This document shows positions 1 through 10,330 of a stretch of 64,000 nt of DNA, one piece after another. How positions within the stretch are numbered: the first letter of the stretch is position 1; each line of letters opens with the position of its first letter. The notes beneath the pieces are model-generated. The model was given only the letters and a program-made list of their open reading frames with translations, searched no databases and had not been told where the DNA came from. The stretch is from Fremontodendron californicum (lineage: Eukaryota; Streptophyta; Magnoliopsida; Malvales; Malvaceae), in contig JAULJL010000010.1 of the NCBI GenBank assembly GCA_030761205.1, positions 12,743,241 to 12,807,240 on the forward strand, written 5' to 3'. Position numbers and translations under genes: made by a program.

Positions 1-1322
1 AGAGTTGTGATAGAACTGGCATTTTCCTGTTGAGTTTCATTGGAGCAAGAAACAAGACATTGAGTAGAAGGGTTAGGCTGAGGTTGAGCAGGAAACTTAC
101 CTTTTTCTTGAGTGCGTAATGAAGCTGTCAATGTGGACAAGGTGTTTTTGATCTCATTGATGTCCTGTGAAGTCCGGTTATTCACATTTGCTTGTGTTTG
201 CATGAATGCTTGCAATGTCTCTTCCAAGGTTTGTACATGTGAAGGTTGATAGGAAAAAGTGTTGCCCGACTTTTGAAATTGTGGTACCTGAACATGATTA
301 TTATTCCACCAACTGAAGTTGGGATGGTTTCTCCATTCAGGGTTATACTTTTCAGAGTAAGGAGAAGGAAAAGGCTTTTTAAATGTGTTTATGGAATTTA
401 CTTGATCATGCAACGCTTCTTTAAGAATGGGAATGTTTGGACATTCAGAAGTGGGGTGTCCCATGATTTCACAAATTCCACAACTTTCTTCATTTTTAAC
501 CGTTTTGACTTCTTTTACTTCTCTAAGTTCCATGGCTTCAATCTTTCTAGCCAAATTAGCTACTTTAGCTTTTATCTCATCTTCTTGACTAAAATGATAT
601 TTTCCTATGTTAGAAACAACATTAGATCTATTGGAACTTTCAGAGGAATTATCTGTGTGCCAGGCTTGAGAGTTATCTGCCAAATGGTCTAAGTAGTCAA
701 AGGCTTCTTCAGGTTCTTTTTCTAGAAACTCACCGTTACACATTGTTTCAACAAATTGTTTAGTTTCGGGAGTTAAATTTTCATAAAAGAAACTAATAAG
801 ACGCCATTTTTCAAAACCATGATGTGGACAAGAACTTAACAAATCTTTAAAACGCTCCCAGCACTGAAAAAATGCTTCATTTTGATTTTGATTGAAATTT
901 TGAATCTGTCTTTTCAAAGCAGTAGTTTTATGTGCTGGGAAAAATTTCTTTAGAAACTCAGTTTGTAATTCTTGCCATGTGCCAATTGACCTTGGTTTTA
1001 AATTATGAAGCCAAATTTTTGCTTTATCTTTTAAAGAAAAAGGAAATAATTTTAGCTTGACAATTTCATTTGTACATTGTTGGTCATTAAAGGTGACACA
1101 TACATCTTCGAAGTCTTTTAGAAACGAGTAAGCACTTTCCGATTCCAACCCATAGAAATTTGGAAGCAAAGCTATCATACCTGGTTTAAAACGAAAGTTG
1201 TTTGCATTGAGAGGAAAAATAAAACAAGAGGGTGATGAGCTTCGAGTTGGTTGCAAGTAGTCACGCATGGTGCGTACCTGTCTGTTCTCATCTTCAGCAT
1301 GAACACTTTCATTGTCAGCCAT
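1..1322 (-). CDS. Retrotransposon Gag, Athila type (partial, open to the window edge)
   Basis: Starting at the ATG at 1322, about 440 codons are open with no stop before the left edge. The protein starts MADNESVHAED. A retrotransposon gag (capsid-like) domain covers roughly residues 60-200, with the usual W-x-x-L ... F...FF...L..QI pattern. A CCHC zinc knuckle of form CX2CX4HX4C is encoded at 441-482 (about residues 281-294). A Gln/Asn- and Pro-rich tail follows. Gag forms the virus-like particle and packages the element RNA; protease and pol normally follow in the same or an overlapping frame but lie outside this window. The intact frame contrasts with the broken frames of the other elements here. 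Confidence 0.88.
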   Translation of the reverse strand, partial: MADNESVHAEDENRQVRTMRDYLQPTRSSSPSCFIFPLNANNFRFKPGMIALLPNFYGLESESAYSFLKDFEDVCVTFNDQQCTNEIVKLKLFPFSLKDKAKIWLHNLKPRSIGTWQELQTEFLKKFFPAHKTTALKRQIQNFNQNQNEAFFQCWERFKDLLSSCPHHGFEKWRLISFFYENLTPETKQFVETMCNGEFLEKEPEEAFDYLDHLADNSQAWHTDNSSESSNRSNVVSNIGKYHFSQEDEIKAKVANLARKIEAMELREVKEVKTVKNEESCGICEIMGHPTSECPNIPILKEALHDQVNSINTFKKPFPSPYSEKYNPEWRNHPNFSWWNNNHVQVPQFQKSGNTFSYQPSHVQTLEETLQAFMQTQANVNNRTSQDINEIKNTLSTLTASLRTQEKGKFPAQPQPNPSTQCLVSCSNETQQENASSITT

Positions 1323-1418
1323 GGTAGGAGTTGTATTAGAAAGATTACATGAAAAAGTTTCACAATAAAATCTAACTAAACGACGAGATCTAAAATCACG
1401 TCGCCAAACAAGCATAAA

Positions 1419-1572
1419 ACAAAGTTAATATACAGATTAGGCGGTATAACCAGCCAATAAAAATAAAACAAAGTTAATATACAATATAAATATAAATATA
1501 TAGAAAATTAGGCGGTATAACCAGCCAAAATAAATCAAAGTTAATATACAAATTAGGCGGTATAACCAGCCA
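1419..1572 (-). repeat. Three short direct repeats in the leader of element A
   Basis: Three copies of a roughly 38-bp module with core attaggcggtataaccagcc (ending near 1455, 1526 and 1571), spaced by AT-rich linkers. They lie between the primer site and gag. No function is established; leaders of LTR elements carry packaging and dimerisation signals, so an RNA role is possible. Confidence 0.75.
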
Positions 1573-1615
1573 ATAAAAATAAATATACTTATAAACTTAT
1601 ATACTTAGTATTGCC

Positions 1616-1633
1616 TCCCCGGCAACGGCGCCA
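1616..1633 (-). other. Primer-binding site, tRNA-Asp (element A)
   Basis: Minus strand TGGCGCCGTTGCCGGGGA, an 18-nt complement of the 3' end of plant tRNA-Asp(GUC) including CCA. It sits 6 nt downstream of the LTR end and about 290 nt before the gag start, as expected for minus-strand DNA priming. Confidence 0.93.
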
Positions 1634-1639
1634 AAAACT

Positions 1640-3127
1640 TGATGGAGACTCAATTAAGATTTGTAAACCCAAGTGCAGGTTATGTTCAAGTAATAAATTC
1701 TCGGGTGTCCGAGGTCGAACCACAGGGAAGCATATTAGTAAGTATAAGTTTATAAATATATAAGACAAAGAAAGTAAACAAGATATTAGGGAATCAACAA
1801 CAAAATAAGATAAACAAGATATTAGAGAACAAAATAAACAAAATATAAAAGAAATTAAACAAGATATAAAAACAATAAGAAAAGATGTTGAGGTTAGAGA
1901 ATCCACTCTTGGTGTTATGCTAAGATTAATCTTGTTTTATTACACAATTAAAATTCACACATAAGGGAGATTCCAATCGGAAGGTTTAGCAATTCAGTCC
2001 AAATTGTCCAACGTCCATAGCATATGATATTATGTTCATTTGGTGTCCTCAAAACTCACAAAAAGAATCCAAGCATTCCTTATGCCAAGGTATATGTCTA
2101 CAACAAATCAAGGTTATGAAACCAAGCATTTACTGTGCCATTTTCATTGTCAATAATGAATCAAGATCCCTACTTTGCAAGTATGATTTTAAACCAAAAG
2201 AAAATATTATCTATACTAGTGTTTATAAATGATGATTCATTTTAGCTCATGTTTAAGAGACTAACCTTAGCATTTACCAAGAACTTCACCTCATCACCTC
2301 AACAATATGATTAGCAACACATACTAAAAATGAAAAGAAATGTAAGAAGCATAAGTAAATAAAGAAAAAGAAAACTAGAGAAAGGAAAAAAGAAGAAAAC
2401 TTAGAGAATTTTTTTACAATGGCTAATATCCTACCAATGTATATTGTATCCCAATACTCATCCAAGGCCCTCTATTTATACACATTTTGGAGGGCTAAAT
2501 GACAAGAGACAAGCTTTACAAATTTCAAAGGTAGGTATAATAGGTGGGTGCATTTTTCTAACAATTTTCGTCATATTGTATGACAATTCTGATCAGCCAG
2601 CTTGATGGTCGATTTTGTCAATGTTGGAGGCTCGATCTGATAAAATTGTCTTCTATAAAAATATACCCCTATCAGTTACGGATCCATAGCCGTTGGAATC
2701 AGCTCATTTTCTGATGTGGATAAGAAGATATGAGCAAAATACGAAAACAGGTCAGCACAGACGTCATTGCACATCAGCCAACTTGATGGTCGATTTCACT
2801 AGGGAAAACGACTCCGTTTCAAGACGTGTAAAACATGAAAAAGATAGATATGCCTCTTAGCTTTGCACGGCTACAAATTTCAGCCTTATTGCTTCAGTGA
2901 AACTCGAGATATAGCTGATATGTTAAACGGTGTCGGAACTGGAACTGAACTGGATTTGCCCTTAATTCTAGTAATCTGAAATCACTCAAAGAAACTTGTG
3001 AAAAACACCAAATTACATAAAAATATAAAAGATCATAAACACAATTAGACTAAACAATAATAACTCATATTTGACACAAAACAATAATAAAACATAACTA
3101 AAAACTATATAATTATACGAGTTATCA
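1640..3127 (-). repeat. 5' LTR of element A (about 1.49 kb)
   Basis: On the minus strand it begins TGATAACTCG and ends CCATCA, giving the short inverted termini TGAT/ATCA. The 3' boundary lies 6 nt from the tRNA-Asp primer site. The 5' boundary is where the open gag of element B is broken, so it is fixed to within 2 nt (3127, or 3129 if the LTR starts TGTGATAAC). A TATA box lies inside at 2472-2480. The five bases outside (3128-3132, cacaa on plus) should be the target-site duplication. Confidence 0.85.
2472..2480 (-). promoter_or_regulatory. TATA box in the LTR of element A
   Basis: TATAAATAG on the minus strand, well placed inside the LTR about 650 bp from its 5' end. A transcript would be expected to start about 30 nt downstream, near 2440, which would define the U3/R border. 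Seen as a motif only. Confidence 0.6.
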
Positions 3128-3964
3128 CAAGGCCTGTAGTGTATTCACAAAAAGAGTAGTGATTTCCTTTTGTGTCAAGGGCGGTTGTACTTGGGCGGCT
3201 AGGCTCATCCACTGTTGTGCATATTCTTTGAAGCTCTCAGTAGCTCTTTTCTTCATATTTTGCAAAGTGAGACGATTAGGTGTCTTGTCGGTCATATGCT
3301 TGTACTGGTTTAGAAAAGCCCTAGCCAAATCATTCCAAGAGCGAATCTGATCCTTGCTTAACTGACTATACCACCTAATTGCGGACCCGCTGAGGCTATC
3401 CTGAAAGCAGTGAATCAAAAGCTTATCATTATCTATATGACTTGTCATCTTCCGGCAGAACATAGTGATGTGGGCTGATGGATCGGTCGTCCCGTCATAT
3501 TTCACAAAGTCAGGGATCTTGAACTTAGGAGTAATGACTAAATCGAGGACCAAGCATCGTTCTTTCGCCTCCACACTCCCAAATACGTCTGTATTTTCTA
3601 CTACCCGGAGCCTTTCATATAGCCATTGATATTTCCCTTGGGAATCTGCCAACTCAACCTCATTTACTGCAACCCTTTTCAACTTTCCCTGTTCAGCTGG
3701 ATCATCTGAGTTTAGGACATTGACGGGGTTAACAGTGTTCTGGGCATCACTAATTACGATCCCATTCTGACCCTTTTGTGCCTCTAACCCTTCTCTGGCG
3801 ACACAGCTTTCGGTGTGTCCTTTTCCCTTGATTACGGCGGACATCAGCTCCATCAATTTAGTCATCTGATCCTTAGATTCTGCTTGAGACTTTGCCAGCT
3901 CTTCTCGCAATTCTTTTTGTTCCCTTTCCATTCTTTCCATTCGGGCAACTTGTTCATCCTCCAT
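3128..3964 (-). pseudogene. Gag of element B, N-terminal 279 residues, split by the insertion of element A
   Basis: From the ATG at 3964 the frame is open for about 279 codons. Residues 1-45 form a charged coiled coil (MEDEQVARMERMEREQ...), followed by a linker and, from about residue 110, the gag domain (WLYERLRVVE ... IPDFVKYDGTTDPSAHITMFCRKM ... WYSQL ... SFKEYAQQW). The homologous gag of element C continues after N-T-L-K-A with P-Y-Y-D-K-L; here it stops after N-T-L-Q-A, where the LTR of element A begins. No stop precedes the break, so the frame may have been intact when A inserted. The missing part would contain the zinc-knuckle region. Confidence 0.85.
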
Positions 3965-3969
3965 AGCAC

Positions 3970-4620
3970 CAGCCTGTATGTAAAGTGTACTCAGTACTTC
4001 TTATACTTATGATTTGAAATGGAAATTCTTTCAAAGAATCCTAAAGCCAAGCCAATTTCTATTTTATTTCCCCCAAATGTATGTCGTGATGAATGAGCTA
4101 TGAATGCAATTTGATACATGTGAAGCGTAAACAATATGATGTATGGACATGTACAATGGAAACATGTTGACCATATATGTAATAAATGCAATCACAATGC
4201 CAACATGTTGCAAGCAAAGAATAAACAAATCAACACATGGATATATGCAATGACTGATCATGTGCATTTTAGCATATTTCCCAATGAATGATCATATATC
4301 TTATGAATGCAACACAGTGTCAATTATGATACATGCAAACAATGAATGATTGATACAGAGTATATACAAAGAAAATCATGCTAACCATGTGTGTCATGAA
4401 TGCGACCTAATGCTAATCATGATGTATGTAATAAGAAAATTAATGCATGGATATATACAAAAAAATCATGCTGACTATGTTTGTTATGAATGCAACCCAA
4501 AGTCAACATGATGCATGTAAAGAATAAGCAAATTAATGCATGGATATATACAGAAAAATCATGCTGATTATGAATGCATGAATGCAACCTGACAAATAAT
4601 TGATCGGATGCAAAATGCAA
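3970..4620. repeat. Imperfect tandem array, about 92-bp unit, upstream of gag in element B
   Basis: The best units start at atgaatgc near 4303, 4396, 4486 and 4578 (spacings 93, 90 and 92 bp). Units are built of atgaatgcaac, caaagaataag and gcatggatatatac blocks. Diverged copies extend left to about 4050. The array separates the gag start (3964) from the ORF at 4896-5846. A related array lies at 5880-6280. The short frames crossing it on the minus strand arise from the periodicity and are not genes. Confidence 0.75.
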
Positions 4621-4895
4621 AGGGCGAAGATATTTCGGAGAAAATTTAGAATCGGAGGAACTTAATCATCAACATCTCATAAATTTGAAGCATAGTCAAT
4701 TCATTCAAATATCAATGTTCACAATGGTATAAACCATGTTTTACAAAATCTAAGCAGTAGTTAAAACTGTCTTTACAAGCACTTTATTCTCCCTAGCATC
4801 CTAAGGCTATAAGAGCCGGCTACTGAAAAAATGAAATCCTATTACATCATATAAGACCGAAGTCTTTCTATCTTGATGCTGTAAATCTCTCAATC
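4621..4895. other. Non-coding spacer between the repeat array and the gag-like ORF
   Basis: AT-rich sequence without a recognisable gene or repeat. It corresponds in position to the 3' flank of ORF1 in the related elements C and E. Confidence 0.5.
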
Positions 4896-5846
4896 CTAAT
4901 GACGCTTTCCCAGTCCTCTATCAATCAATGTCATTGGATCCAACCACTTGGCATCTATAAGAGTTTGCACTTTCCTTTTGACTGCTATACAATCTTCGAT
5001 GCTATGGCCAACAATTCCACAGTGATAATCACATCTTGTATTTAGATTATACCACCTTGGATATGGTGGTAACAGGGGTTTCAATGGGACACAGGCAACC
5101 ATGTGATTTTGGATCAATATAGGGAGGAGCTCTTGGTAGCTGATTGGAATGGGATCAAAATGCATTTGAGTCTTATTCTGGGATTGTTTCTTAGTCACAC
5201 ATGGCCTAGGAATTGGGGCACTTGGTGGTGGCACTAAGGTCCGAATCGGAGTGTTTACATGGAGATGTGGCGGAACAGCATGGTAAGGGTGTGGATTTGG
5301 ACACGGGGCCTTTGGAGGTTGTACATAGCTCGAGGTTCCTATCCCAGATACTGGATAAGGTGATTGATGAGGAAAATAGTATGAACTAGCAGTTGGTGGT
5401 GATGGAGTGGGATTCTGGAATCCCGTAGTGGTCATCCCAATGGACAATTTGACCATAGTAGGGTGGGGATACTGGTTTGGACCTAGAACAGTTTGCAGGT
5501 ATGGTACAGGATCCGAGGTTTCTATCTTTGGTATCGGGCTCTCAGGTTTAATAATTTTCATGATTTTGTCCATAATTTCATCAGGATTGCAACCTTTGTG
5601 GCATTGACAAGTGCAGGATCCAGCAAGGATTGTATGTTCTAGACCTAAGGGTTTCGGTTGATCCGAAGGCGATGCAGAGCCCTGAGGAAGTTTCTCTTTA
5701 CTTTTACCCATATCCTCAACCATTTTCAGCAATTTGGCCAGCTGTTCCTTCACCTCTCGGATTTCATTTCCACATTCCTTTTGGTTGTGTTCCAAAGCAC
5801 CCAATCGTTCCTCCAATTCATTCCTCATATCTCGAACCCCTTTCAT
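4896..5846 (-). CDS. Gag-like ORF in the ORF1 position of element B (gag without its capsid domain)
   Basis: An intact 316-codon frame from ATG 5846. Residues 1-45 are a charged coiled coil (EERLGALEHNQKE ... VKEQLAKLLKMVEDM) like the N-terminus of the Ogre-like gags here. Residues 75-90 hold a Cys/His cluster (CTCQCHKGC). Residues 110-215 are rich in Pro, Tyr and Ser. Residues 225-300 match the gag C-terminus: F-D-P-I-P-I-S-Y-Q-E-L-L-P, then LPPYPRWYN and a CX2HX5HX4C knuckle (CDYHCGIVGHSIEDC). The central capsid-type gag domain present at 3128-3964 is missing. In elements C and E this position holds the unrelated DUF7745/PMD-like ORF1. It may be a partial gag duplication or a nucleic-acid-binding accessory protein; function unknown. 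Confidence 0.7.
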   Translation of the reverse strand: MKGVRDMRNELEERLGALEHNQKECGNEIREVKEQLAKLLKMVEDMGKSKEKLPQGSASPSDQPKPLGLEHTILAGSCTCQCHKGCNPDEIMDKIMKIIKPESPIPKIETSDPVPYLQTVLGPNQYPHPTMVKLSIGMTTTGFQNPTPSPPTASSYYFPHQSPYPVSGIGTSSYVQPPKAPCPNPHPYHAVPPHLHVNTPIRTLVPPPSAPIPRPCVTKKQSQNKTQMHFDPIPISYQELLPILIQNHMVACVPLKPLLPPYPRWYNLNTRCDYHCGIVGHSIEDCIAVKRKVQTLIDAKWLDPMTLIDRGLGKRH

Positions 5847-5879
5847 GCAAATGAAAATGTCATGAGATTAAGAATACAA

Positions 5880-6280
5880 TTATGAATGTACATACTCTAT
5901 TCCTATGTGCATGAATATACTGATGATTAATGCATGAACATATACAGAGAAATTATGGTGACTATGTATGCTATGGATGCAATCTAATGCCAACATAATG
6001 GATTTAAAAAATGAATAAATTGATGCATCGGTATATACAAATAATGACCATGTATGTATTCTACAATGAATGACCATGCATGCTATGATGTCAAAATGAT
6101 ACATGCTAAGACTAAATGAATTAACACAAAAGTATACACAAAGAATGACCAAGTATATCACAAATGTATTCTACAATGAATAACCATGCATGTTAGGACT
6201 GTGACATGCTGTCAAAATGATACAAATAAAGAATAAATGAATTAACACCAAGGTATATACAAAGAAATCAATGATTACAT
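5880..6280. repeat. Second imperfect repeat array related to 3970-4620
   Basis: Recurring blocks (atgaatgaccatgcatg, gtcaaaatgatac, taaatgaattaacac, gtatatacaaagaa) of the same kind as in the 92-bp array downstream of the gag-like ORF. Array plus ORF on one side, and array plus gag on the other, looks like a tandem duplication of an array-gag module in element B. Confidence 0.6.
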
Positions 6281-7421
6281 GAAATTTGTGGGACCTAAAT
6301 CTTGATTATTTAACAATCTCATTATGCAAGATTTGCCTCCAAATTTATGATTATTTTTTTTAAACATGTTTTTTCTCTATGAAAAACCAATCATATTATT
6401 TTCAAAAGAAATTCGGGGTAGTGGATCCTACTATGGTACAATATCCAAATGTTCATGCAACACTACCGTTTTATAGAAACTATCAAATAAAATTACCAAC
6501 TGTTTATTGCAAAGAATAAGATCAATAATACAACCAAAAATGTACATGCTCTATTCACACATGCATGAAATGTGCAACATGCAAAAATGCTTGAAAAAGG
6601 ATTTTTTTTTAAATAGCTAATGAACGTCTGCCCCAACAATATCTGCTTATTTAGGCATCACGATGCCTTCGAGGCGGAGTATCACATTTGTTACGGGCGA
6701 TGTACGTACATCGTTGTCCGATCTACCACACTTATTCGCAGTGTAAAATAGGTAACAAAAGGTTTAGAAATGTCCCTCCATGTGTTCCTATTTTCGGTAT
6801 ATCTAACGGAAATCCGGCATGGCTTCGCCTAGGTTCACTATATGAGGGTGAATCGGTTCTAAGGCCCCGAATTGTTCCTCACTATCGCCGGTGAAGGCTA
6901 GTAAGGCACCCCGATAAAAGCGGGTTCAATTCGTTAGAGTATATTTTCCTAAGCCCATACGGAGAATCATCACGAAGGCTTTAGGTACTTTATACTCCGA
7001 AAGTGTTTCACTAGCGCATACGGAGGATCATCACGAAGGCGTAGTTACTTTACTCCCACTTAAAAGGACGGAACCGGGTATAGGATTCATGTTATGCAAA
7101 TGCAAATACAGTGTGTGCGGAGGAATAACAAACCTTTCACCACCTATTCTACAAACCTTATTCTAAATGCCCTAGCAATTAAAACATTCAAGAATAGTGT
7201 AACGCATTAACCAACAAGCAATTATAATATACAACCTTAAATAACTAGAGAACAATAATAAAATGCATGCACATGAGTATGAACTTATTTAAAAATATTT
7301 TATTATTTTCAAAATTCTCCTTATTAAAAAAAATGCGGGAATTAAAATTAAATACCAATTAAACCAACAAAACTGAGACTTTGATAACACACGACTAATT
7401 CTAGGCCTCACTCTTTAATAG
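6281..7421 (-). promoter_or_regulatory. 5' leader of element B, with conserved duplicated motif
   Basis: Non-coding sequence between the primer site and the first ORF. The part at 6780-7130 is shared with the leaders of element C (21050-21330, plus) and element E (43900-44170, minus). It holds two copies of a motif like CGGAGGATCATCACGAAGGC (near 6959-6979 and 7020-7041), with a shared run around ACTTTATACTCCGAAAGTGT between them, and then AAAAGGACG...CCGGGTATAG. Conservation across three decayed, divergent elements suggests an RNA function such as packaging; this is inference. Confidence 0.6.
6698..6713. repeat. Perfect 16-bp palindrome in the leader of element B
   Basis: CGATGTACGTACATCG. 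It lies in the leader, where dimer-initiation palindromes of retroelement RNAs are found. The match to that role is positional only. Confidence 0.55.
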
Positions 7422-7439
7422 TCCCCAGTGGAGTCGCCA
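7422..7439 (-). other. Primer-binding site, tRNA-Arg (element B)
   Basis: Minus strand TGGCGACTCCACTGGGGA, which matches 18 of 18 bases the complement of the 3' end of a plant tRNA-Arg as I recall it. It is separated from the LTR end (CA at 7443-7444) by 3 nt. tRNA-Arg priming is a known trait of Ogre elements. Confidence 0.9.
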
Positions 7440-7578
7440 AGCTGTCGCAACCTAAAAAATAACGAGTCTCATCGCAAGACTTTATTATTTGTTAAGCGTG
7501 ACATTAAAAAACCGAGGAAAAGTCGACTTAATTCCTCTAGAAAAATGAAGGTTTTGAAAATGACCTTAAAAAAGACAT

Positions 7579-7588
7579 GGAGTCGCCA
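7579..7588 (-). other. Second primer-site-like motif inside the LTR of element B
   Basis: Minus strand TGGCGACTCC, identical to the first 10 nt of the tRNA-Arg primer site, about 150 nt upstream of it and inside the LTR. The same motif is at 20553-20562 (C), 39831-39840 (F), and with one change at 39168-39177 (C, 3' LTR) and 44381-44390 (E). Confidence 0.7.
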
Positions 7589-7737
7589 CCAATCTTTTTT
7601 ATCTAGATGTGATCGGCCACCTATTAAAACCAATTTTATAAAATATTTTAAAAATTAATTAAAATATTTTCAAAACCAATTTCAAGTCTGCGTTTTAAAA
7701 CCAGAGAAATCAAAGAAGCGGGTTCGGGAGTCGGTTA

Positions 7738-7772
7738 CGTGCGGGGAAGGATTAGCATCCCCACAACGCCCG
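7738..7772 (-). other. Conserved U5 hairpin block of element B
   Basis: On the minus strand GTTGTGGGGATGCTAATCC then TTCCCCGCACGTAAC, which folds as a G-rich/C-rich stem around TGCTAATCCTT. The block recurs in the LTRs of C (38991-39024), E (44528-44563) and, decayed, F (39640-39690). Confidence 0.6.
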
Positions 7773-8229
7773 TATAAATCGGTACCTTATTAATTGTGTG
7801 TTATCTCAAGTCGCGGTAAAAATTGGTTTTAAATTTAGTATTTCAAGTTAATTCCCAATTTAAACAAAAATAATTCCCTTTTTTTATTGAAAATGATCCG
7901 GAATTTATAAATTCAAAATTTTCCTATATTCCCCAACAAGCGTGGCAAAATATAGAAATTTTTATTAGTTTTGGAAAACTTTCCTAATCATTCTCTTTTC
8001 TGAAAGAAAGATATTCCTTTATTAACGATAATTGATGATATTCCCTCCAGCAAACCCGGTAGAGAACTCATGAATTATTTTAACTCGGGAATATCTTTAT
8101 TTTTTATTGAAAAATCATTATCCTTTTGAAAACATTTTAAAAGATATGAATATGTATATGCATGACATAAATAAAATGACATAGCAAAATCTAAATAATA
8201 TAATGCTTCCTAAATGATGTGATATAATG

Positions 8230-8520
8230 TAAATGCCTTAGCATATTCTAAATGAAATGAAATAAATGCCTTAGCATATTCTAAATGAAATAAAATATCC
8301 TAAGTTATATGATATATTCTAAATGAAATGAAATGACCTAGGTAACACAATATATTCTATATGAAATGAAACAACCTAGGTAACATGATATATTCTAAAT
8401 GAAATAAAATAACCTAAGTAACATAACATATTCTATATGAAATGAAATAACCTAGGTAACATGATATATTCTAAATGAAATAAAATAACCTAAGTAACAT
8501 AGCATATTCTATATGAAATG
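8230..8520. repeat. Tandem array, about 38-bp unit, in the LTR of element B
   Basis: Units such as cctaggtaacatgatatatt followed by ctaaatgaaataaaataa, repeated about six to seven times, alternating between cctaggtaac and cctaagtaac versions. AT-rich and non-coding. Confidence 0.8.
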
Positions 8521-9819
8521 CAATAATTTAGATGACATGGCAAACATGAATGATATGGCATATAATTTAAATGACATGGAATATAAAATGATGCTATCAT
8601 ATAATATGCATGGAAATAAAAATGAAAATAATAATGCATGAACATAGCATATGCTAAATAATATGACAAAAAAATATATAAATAAAAAGCATAGGATATC
8701 ATGAAATATTCCAAATCATATAATAAACAATATAATATAACTCAAAATTATAACAATATCATAAAAATTATCATAGCAAAAATCACATATTATATAAAAT
8801 GCATGAATATGGAAAATGCAATGCATGAAATGTATTTTTTTCTTTAATTAAGGAAATCCGTATATCTACAAAGATATCCGGCTACCTTAGGAAAATATGT
8901 CAAATTAAATATTCTAAAACCAAAATACTTTGTGATTGTTTGAAAACAATTTTGAAAAGCTTGAATTAAAAAATAAAAACTGGGCAAAATCTTTTTTTAA
9001 ATGGCTCTAATTTCCTAAGTTTAAAAATCCGGACTTGACTACCCTTAACCCGAGACTTGAAAAACCATTTTTAGAGTTTAAAAAGGCTTAGAAACTACCC
9101 TAAGTCAGTAGCTAACCCTCCTAATCAGCCCACTCTAAGTAACTTAACCAAAACAGAAAAATGATTTTTCTTTAAATTCAATTCTAACTCAACTGTCCAA
9201 TTTTAAGCCAAAATTTTTTATCCTATTTTTAAAAATTCAAACAATTCTGAAAACAATAATGGAGACTCAAGACATGTAAAACTACAAGGGAAAAAATCGG
9301 ATTAATTTTCTGATTAAAGATGAATTCCCAGAAAAATCAGAGATGTACGAGTTTTGGGTGAAAAAAAAAAAAACTGCTTTGCCAAAACATATTTTTGCCT
9401 TTGATAAAATCATTTAAAAATCAAAGTAAAAATATTTGAAACTCATAAAATGACTTACAAACAGTAGCTAGGACTTTTGAAAGTTAGATAAAAATTGGCT
9501 AAGTAAAAAAAAAAATCACAAAGGTAGAATAATCAATTTGACAAACTTAATTTTCCACAACTGTGCTCAAGAGAGCATGACTTTGAACCATTAATTGGCT
9601 CAAGTCATTATTCAAGTGGCATGAACATGAAATGCATGAAACAATACAGCAAACATAACGCATGGAGTGCATGGATTTAAACCTAAATGTCATGAAAAAA
9701 TGCATGGCATTCATAAAGTGACCTAGACCTAAATGAACTTGCATGGCATTTAATGCAACCTAGACCTGAAATGCATGAACATGCATGGCAAATAAACCTA
9801 GCTTAATAACTAAAATATG

Positions 9820-10330
9820 CATGGCATTTTCACAAACACAAAGCATGCTTAATCCAAAAACTCAATCAAATATCATGCAAATGCTAACCTATCAACTAAC
9901 ATGGCAAGAATGCACAAAAAATGCAAGAATTCCAAGGGTGGCCGAATAGTATAATGTAACTAGAAAACATGGCATTTTCACAAACACTTGGTATACTAGC
10001 ATGCAAAACTAAATTAAATGTCATGTAAATGCAAAAACCTACCAACTAACATGGCAAAAATGCAACACACAATGCAAAACACATGGAGTAACCAAATGGC
10101 CTCAAGCTCCAACAAACATGGCATTTTCACAAACACTTGGTATACTAGCATGCTCAACTAAAATATAACACTTAAATCATGCAAAAACCACACAAGCATT
10201 TTCACAAACACTTAATATACTAAATCTAAAACATGCTCAACTAAGATATAAAACTCAAATCATGCAAAGACCACACAAGCATTTTCACAAACACTTGATA
10301 TACTAAATCTAAAACATGCTCAAATTTAAA
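9820..10330. repeat. Irregular repeats in the LTR of element B (units 148, 149, 75 and 83 bp)
   Basis: The block (cat)ggcattttcacaaacac starts near 9820, 9968 and 10117, and the shorter gcattttcacaaacactt near 10196 and 10279. Each is followed by atactagcatgc or actaaatctaaaacatgc. This suggests a roughly 150-bp unit that later produced a half-length unit. Confidence 0.7.

Larger units (their letters stand above)
1..3127 (-). mobile_element. Element A: Athila-type Ty3/gypsy retrotransposon, 5' part, cut by the window edge
   Basis: Read on the minus strand, the order is LTR (3127 to 1640), primer-binding site complementary to tRNA-Asp, a leader with short repeats, then an open gag frame that runs off the left edge. 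A tRNA-Asp primer site with a TGATAAC LTR start is typical of Athila-type gypsy elements; that lineage call is from knowledge, the rest is seen. The element interrupts the gag of element B: B's gag reads through to codons for N-T-L-Q-A and then enters the LTR. The LTR and gag look little decayed (no stop seen in gag), so A is probably the youngest insertion here. Its pol and 3' LTR would lie to the left of the window. Confidence 0.88.

Noticed and set aside
246..692. 148-codon plus-strand frame
   Set aside because: It is antisense to the well-supported gag of element A.
1589..1906. 105-codon minus-strand frame near the left LTR
   Set aside because: It straddles the primer site and LTR border and is a Leu/Ser-rich reading of AT-rich DNA.
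6688..6894. 68-codon plus-strand frame
   Set aside because: It lies antisense in the conserved leader of element B; conservation there is at the RNA/DNA level and frames are not kept in C or E.
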